A stretch of DNA of 16,149 nucleotides. Origin: DATJWY01 sp035500775. Its GTDB lineage: Bacteria; Pseudomonadota; Alphaproteobacteria; Acetobacterales; Acetobacteraceae. The notes under the pieces were generated by a model. It was not told where the DNA came from. It did not search any database and worked only from the letters and a program-made list of their open reading frames with translations. This document shows, in pieces, positions 15,138-16,149 of this stretch. Every line of letters starts with the position of its first letter. The first letter of the stretch is position 1. The stretch is taken from assembly GCA_035500775.1 (NCBI GenBank), contig DATJWY010000012.1:1-16149 (forward strand), read 5' to 3'. Position numbers and translations under genes: made by a program.

Positions 15138-15736
15138 ACCCGGCGGACGCCGCTCTCGCCGCCCTGCTCGGCTACGGGTTCGGCTCGATCCCGTTCGGCC
15201 TGGTGCTGACCCGCGCCGCCGGGCTCGGTGACATCCGCAATGTCGGCTCCGGCAATATCGGCGCCACCAACGTGCTGCGCACCGGCCGTCGTGGCCTCGC
15301 CGCCGCGACGCTGCTGCTCGACGCCGCCAAGGGCGTGGCCGCCGTGCTGCTCGCCGGGGTGCTGCTCGGGCCGCTGGCGGCGGCCATCGCCGCCGTCGCC
15401 GCCGTGCTCGGGCATTGCTTCCCGGTCTGGCTCGGCTTCAAGGGCGGCAAAGGGGTCGCGACCGGGCTCGGGGTGATCGCCGCGCTCGACTGGCGGGTCG
15501 GCGCCCTCGCCTGCCTCGCCTGGCTCGGTGTCGCCGCCGCCTCGCGCATCTCCTCGGCCGGGGCGCTCGCGGCCTTCCTGGCGGCGCCCGTGGCCGGCGC
15601 GCTGCTGGCCGGGTCGCCCTCCTGGGCGGCGCCGCTCGCCATCGCCGCGATCGTGGTGGCACGGCACCGGGCCAATATCGAACGGCTGCTCACCGGGACG
15701 GAGCCGCGAATCGGGCGTAAGGCGGGGGGCGTTTAG
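15134..15736 (+). CDS. plsY: glycerol-3-phosphate acyltransferase (acyl-phosphate dependent)
   Basis: PlsY is an inner-membrane enzyme that transfers an acyl group from acyl-phosphate to glycerol-3-phosphate. This forms lysophosphatidate, the first step of phospholipid synthesis. The product is 200 aa, the usual size. Hydrophobic membrane segments lie at about 4-24, 55-80, 82-100, 112-136 and 141-175. The three conserved loops are present: GSGNIGATNVLR (38-49), GHCFPVWLGFKGGKGVAT (93-110) and RHRANIERLLTGTEP (177-191). The start overlaps the end of the DHOase-like gene by 4 nt (ATGA), so it is probably co-transcribed with the pyr genes. It is followed by repeat F and then dprA. This order is a common alphaproteobacterial synteny. 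Confidence 0.97.
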   Translation: MNPADAALAALLGYGFGSIPFGLVLTRAAGLGDIRNVGSGNIGATNVLRTGRRGLAAATLLLDAAKGVAAVLLAGVLLGPLAAAIAAVAAVLGHCFPVWLGFKGGKGVATGLGVIAALDWRVGALACLAWLGVAAASRISSAGALAAFLAAPVAGALLAGSPSWAAPLAIAAIVVARHRANIERLLTGTEPRIGRKAGGV

Positions 15737-15739
15737 GCA

Positions 15740-15884
15740 AAGGCCAGGGGCTCCGCCCCTGGCCCCCGCCAAAGGCAAACCTTTGGAATCCTTTACTTAA
15801 AGTATTGCGGGTCTGGGGGCGCCCGCCCCCGTCGTGCGAAGGCACGCCTGCGCGTGACGGGTCCAGGGCAGAGCCCTGGCCTTC
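15740..15884. repeat. GC-rich mosaic hairpin repeat, copy F (plsY/dprA gap)
   Basis: Five hairpins lie in tandem. They are CCAGGGGC-TCC-GCCCCTGG (15744-15762), CCAAAGG-CAAA-CCTTTGG (15769-15786), GGGGGC-GCCC-GCCCCC (15815-15830), CGTGC-GAAG-GCACG (15833-15846) and CCAGGGC-AGA-GCCCTGG (15863-15879). The copy begins 3 nt after the plsY stop. It separates plsY from dprA and may end or weaken the pyr-plsY transcript. It is the most complete linear version of the module order seen here. Confidence 0.85.
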
Positions 15885-15939
15885 CTTCCCGCCCGGAATT
15901 GCGTCACGTTAGCAACGATCACGCTCCAGGCCAACGACG

Positions 15940-16149
15940 ATGACCCCCGGCGAGCAACTCGACCGCCTACGCCTGACCCGCACCGAAGGGGTTGGCCCGA
16001 TCACCTTTCGCCGCCTGCTCGGCCGCTACCCCAGCGCCGCCGAGGCGATCGAGGCCCTGCCCGGCCTGGCCCGCGCGGGCGGCAAGGCGACGCCGCCGGT
16101 CGTGCCTTCCCGCACCGAGGCGGAGCGGGAGTTGGAGCTTGTGGCGAAG
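15940..16149 (+). CDS. dprA: DNA processing protein DprA, N-terminal fragment
   Basis: The first 70 codons are open to the window edge. The N-terminus reads MTPGEQLDRLRLTRTEGVGP, followed by ITFRRLLGRYPSAAEAIEALPGLA, the typical short helical N-terminal domain of DprA/Smf. DprA loads RecA on incoming single-stranded DNA during transformation and is widely conserved even in species not known to be competent. The Rossmann-fold core lies outside the window. The ribosome binding site is weak. Its place after plsY matches the frequent plsY-dprA-topA order, which supports the call. The repeat-filled gap suggests that dprA has its own promoter, but none is clear. Confidence 0.85.
   Translation, partial: MTPGEQLDRLRLTRTEGVGPITFRRLLGRYPSAAEAIEALPGLARAGGKATPPVVPSRTEAERELELVAK

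Noticed and set aside
15740..15884. CRISPR array
   Set aside because: The repeats are hairpin modules of different sequences and spacing, without equal-length spacers between identical direct repeats.

Overview
The window is GC-rich bacterial chromosome with alphaproteobacterial gene content. The order pyrB – pyrC-like – plsY – dprA, the complete soxBDAG-purU block, and GC-rich hairpin repeats in most gaps suggest a Rhodospirillales/Acetobacteraceae-type organism. That placement is inference from gene order and composition; no rRNA or marker gene is present. No tRNA, rRNA, transposase, prophage gene or CRISPR array was seen.

Layout, left to right. (1) 129-797, minus: an XRE-cupin regulator. 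Beyond it, two small palindromes lie in front of a possible leftward gene at the edge. (2) 1128-3041, plus: a class I PHA synthase (phaC) with an intact Cys-Asp-His triad and no other PHA gene beside it. (3) 3254-9618, minus: a sarcosine catabolism unit in the order soxB, soxD, soxA, soxG, purU, with a divergent LysR regulator at 9850-10830. (4) 10897-12648, minus: a membrane-anchored PP2C-like/Ser-Thr kinase fusion whose phosphatase half has lost key metal-binding residues. (5) 12902-16149, plus: pyrB, a dihydroorotase-like partner without the HxH metal site, plsY, and the first 70 codons of dprA.

How the genes work together. SoxBDAG oxidises sarcosine to glycine, transfers the methyl-derived carbon to tetrahydrofolate and releases H2O2. 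PurU hydrolyses 10-formyl-THF to formate and THF, so it plausibly regenerates the carrier and vents excess C1 units. The LysR protein probably controls the operon from a dyad at 9707-9721. In the pyrimidine cluster, the defective dihydroorotase probably serves as a structural partner of aspartate carbamoyltransferase, so the active DHOase should be encoded elsewhere.

The most unusual feature is a family of intergenic mosaic repeats (six copies, labelled A-F) built from short hairpin modules. Stem sequences differ between copies while both arms stay complementary. Copies C and D share a perfect 65-bp core in opposite orientation, and they flank soxB exactly. This makes soxB a potentially invertible or cassette-like segment and places strong hairpins between soxB and soxD in the same operon.
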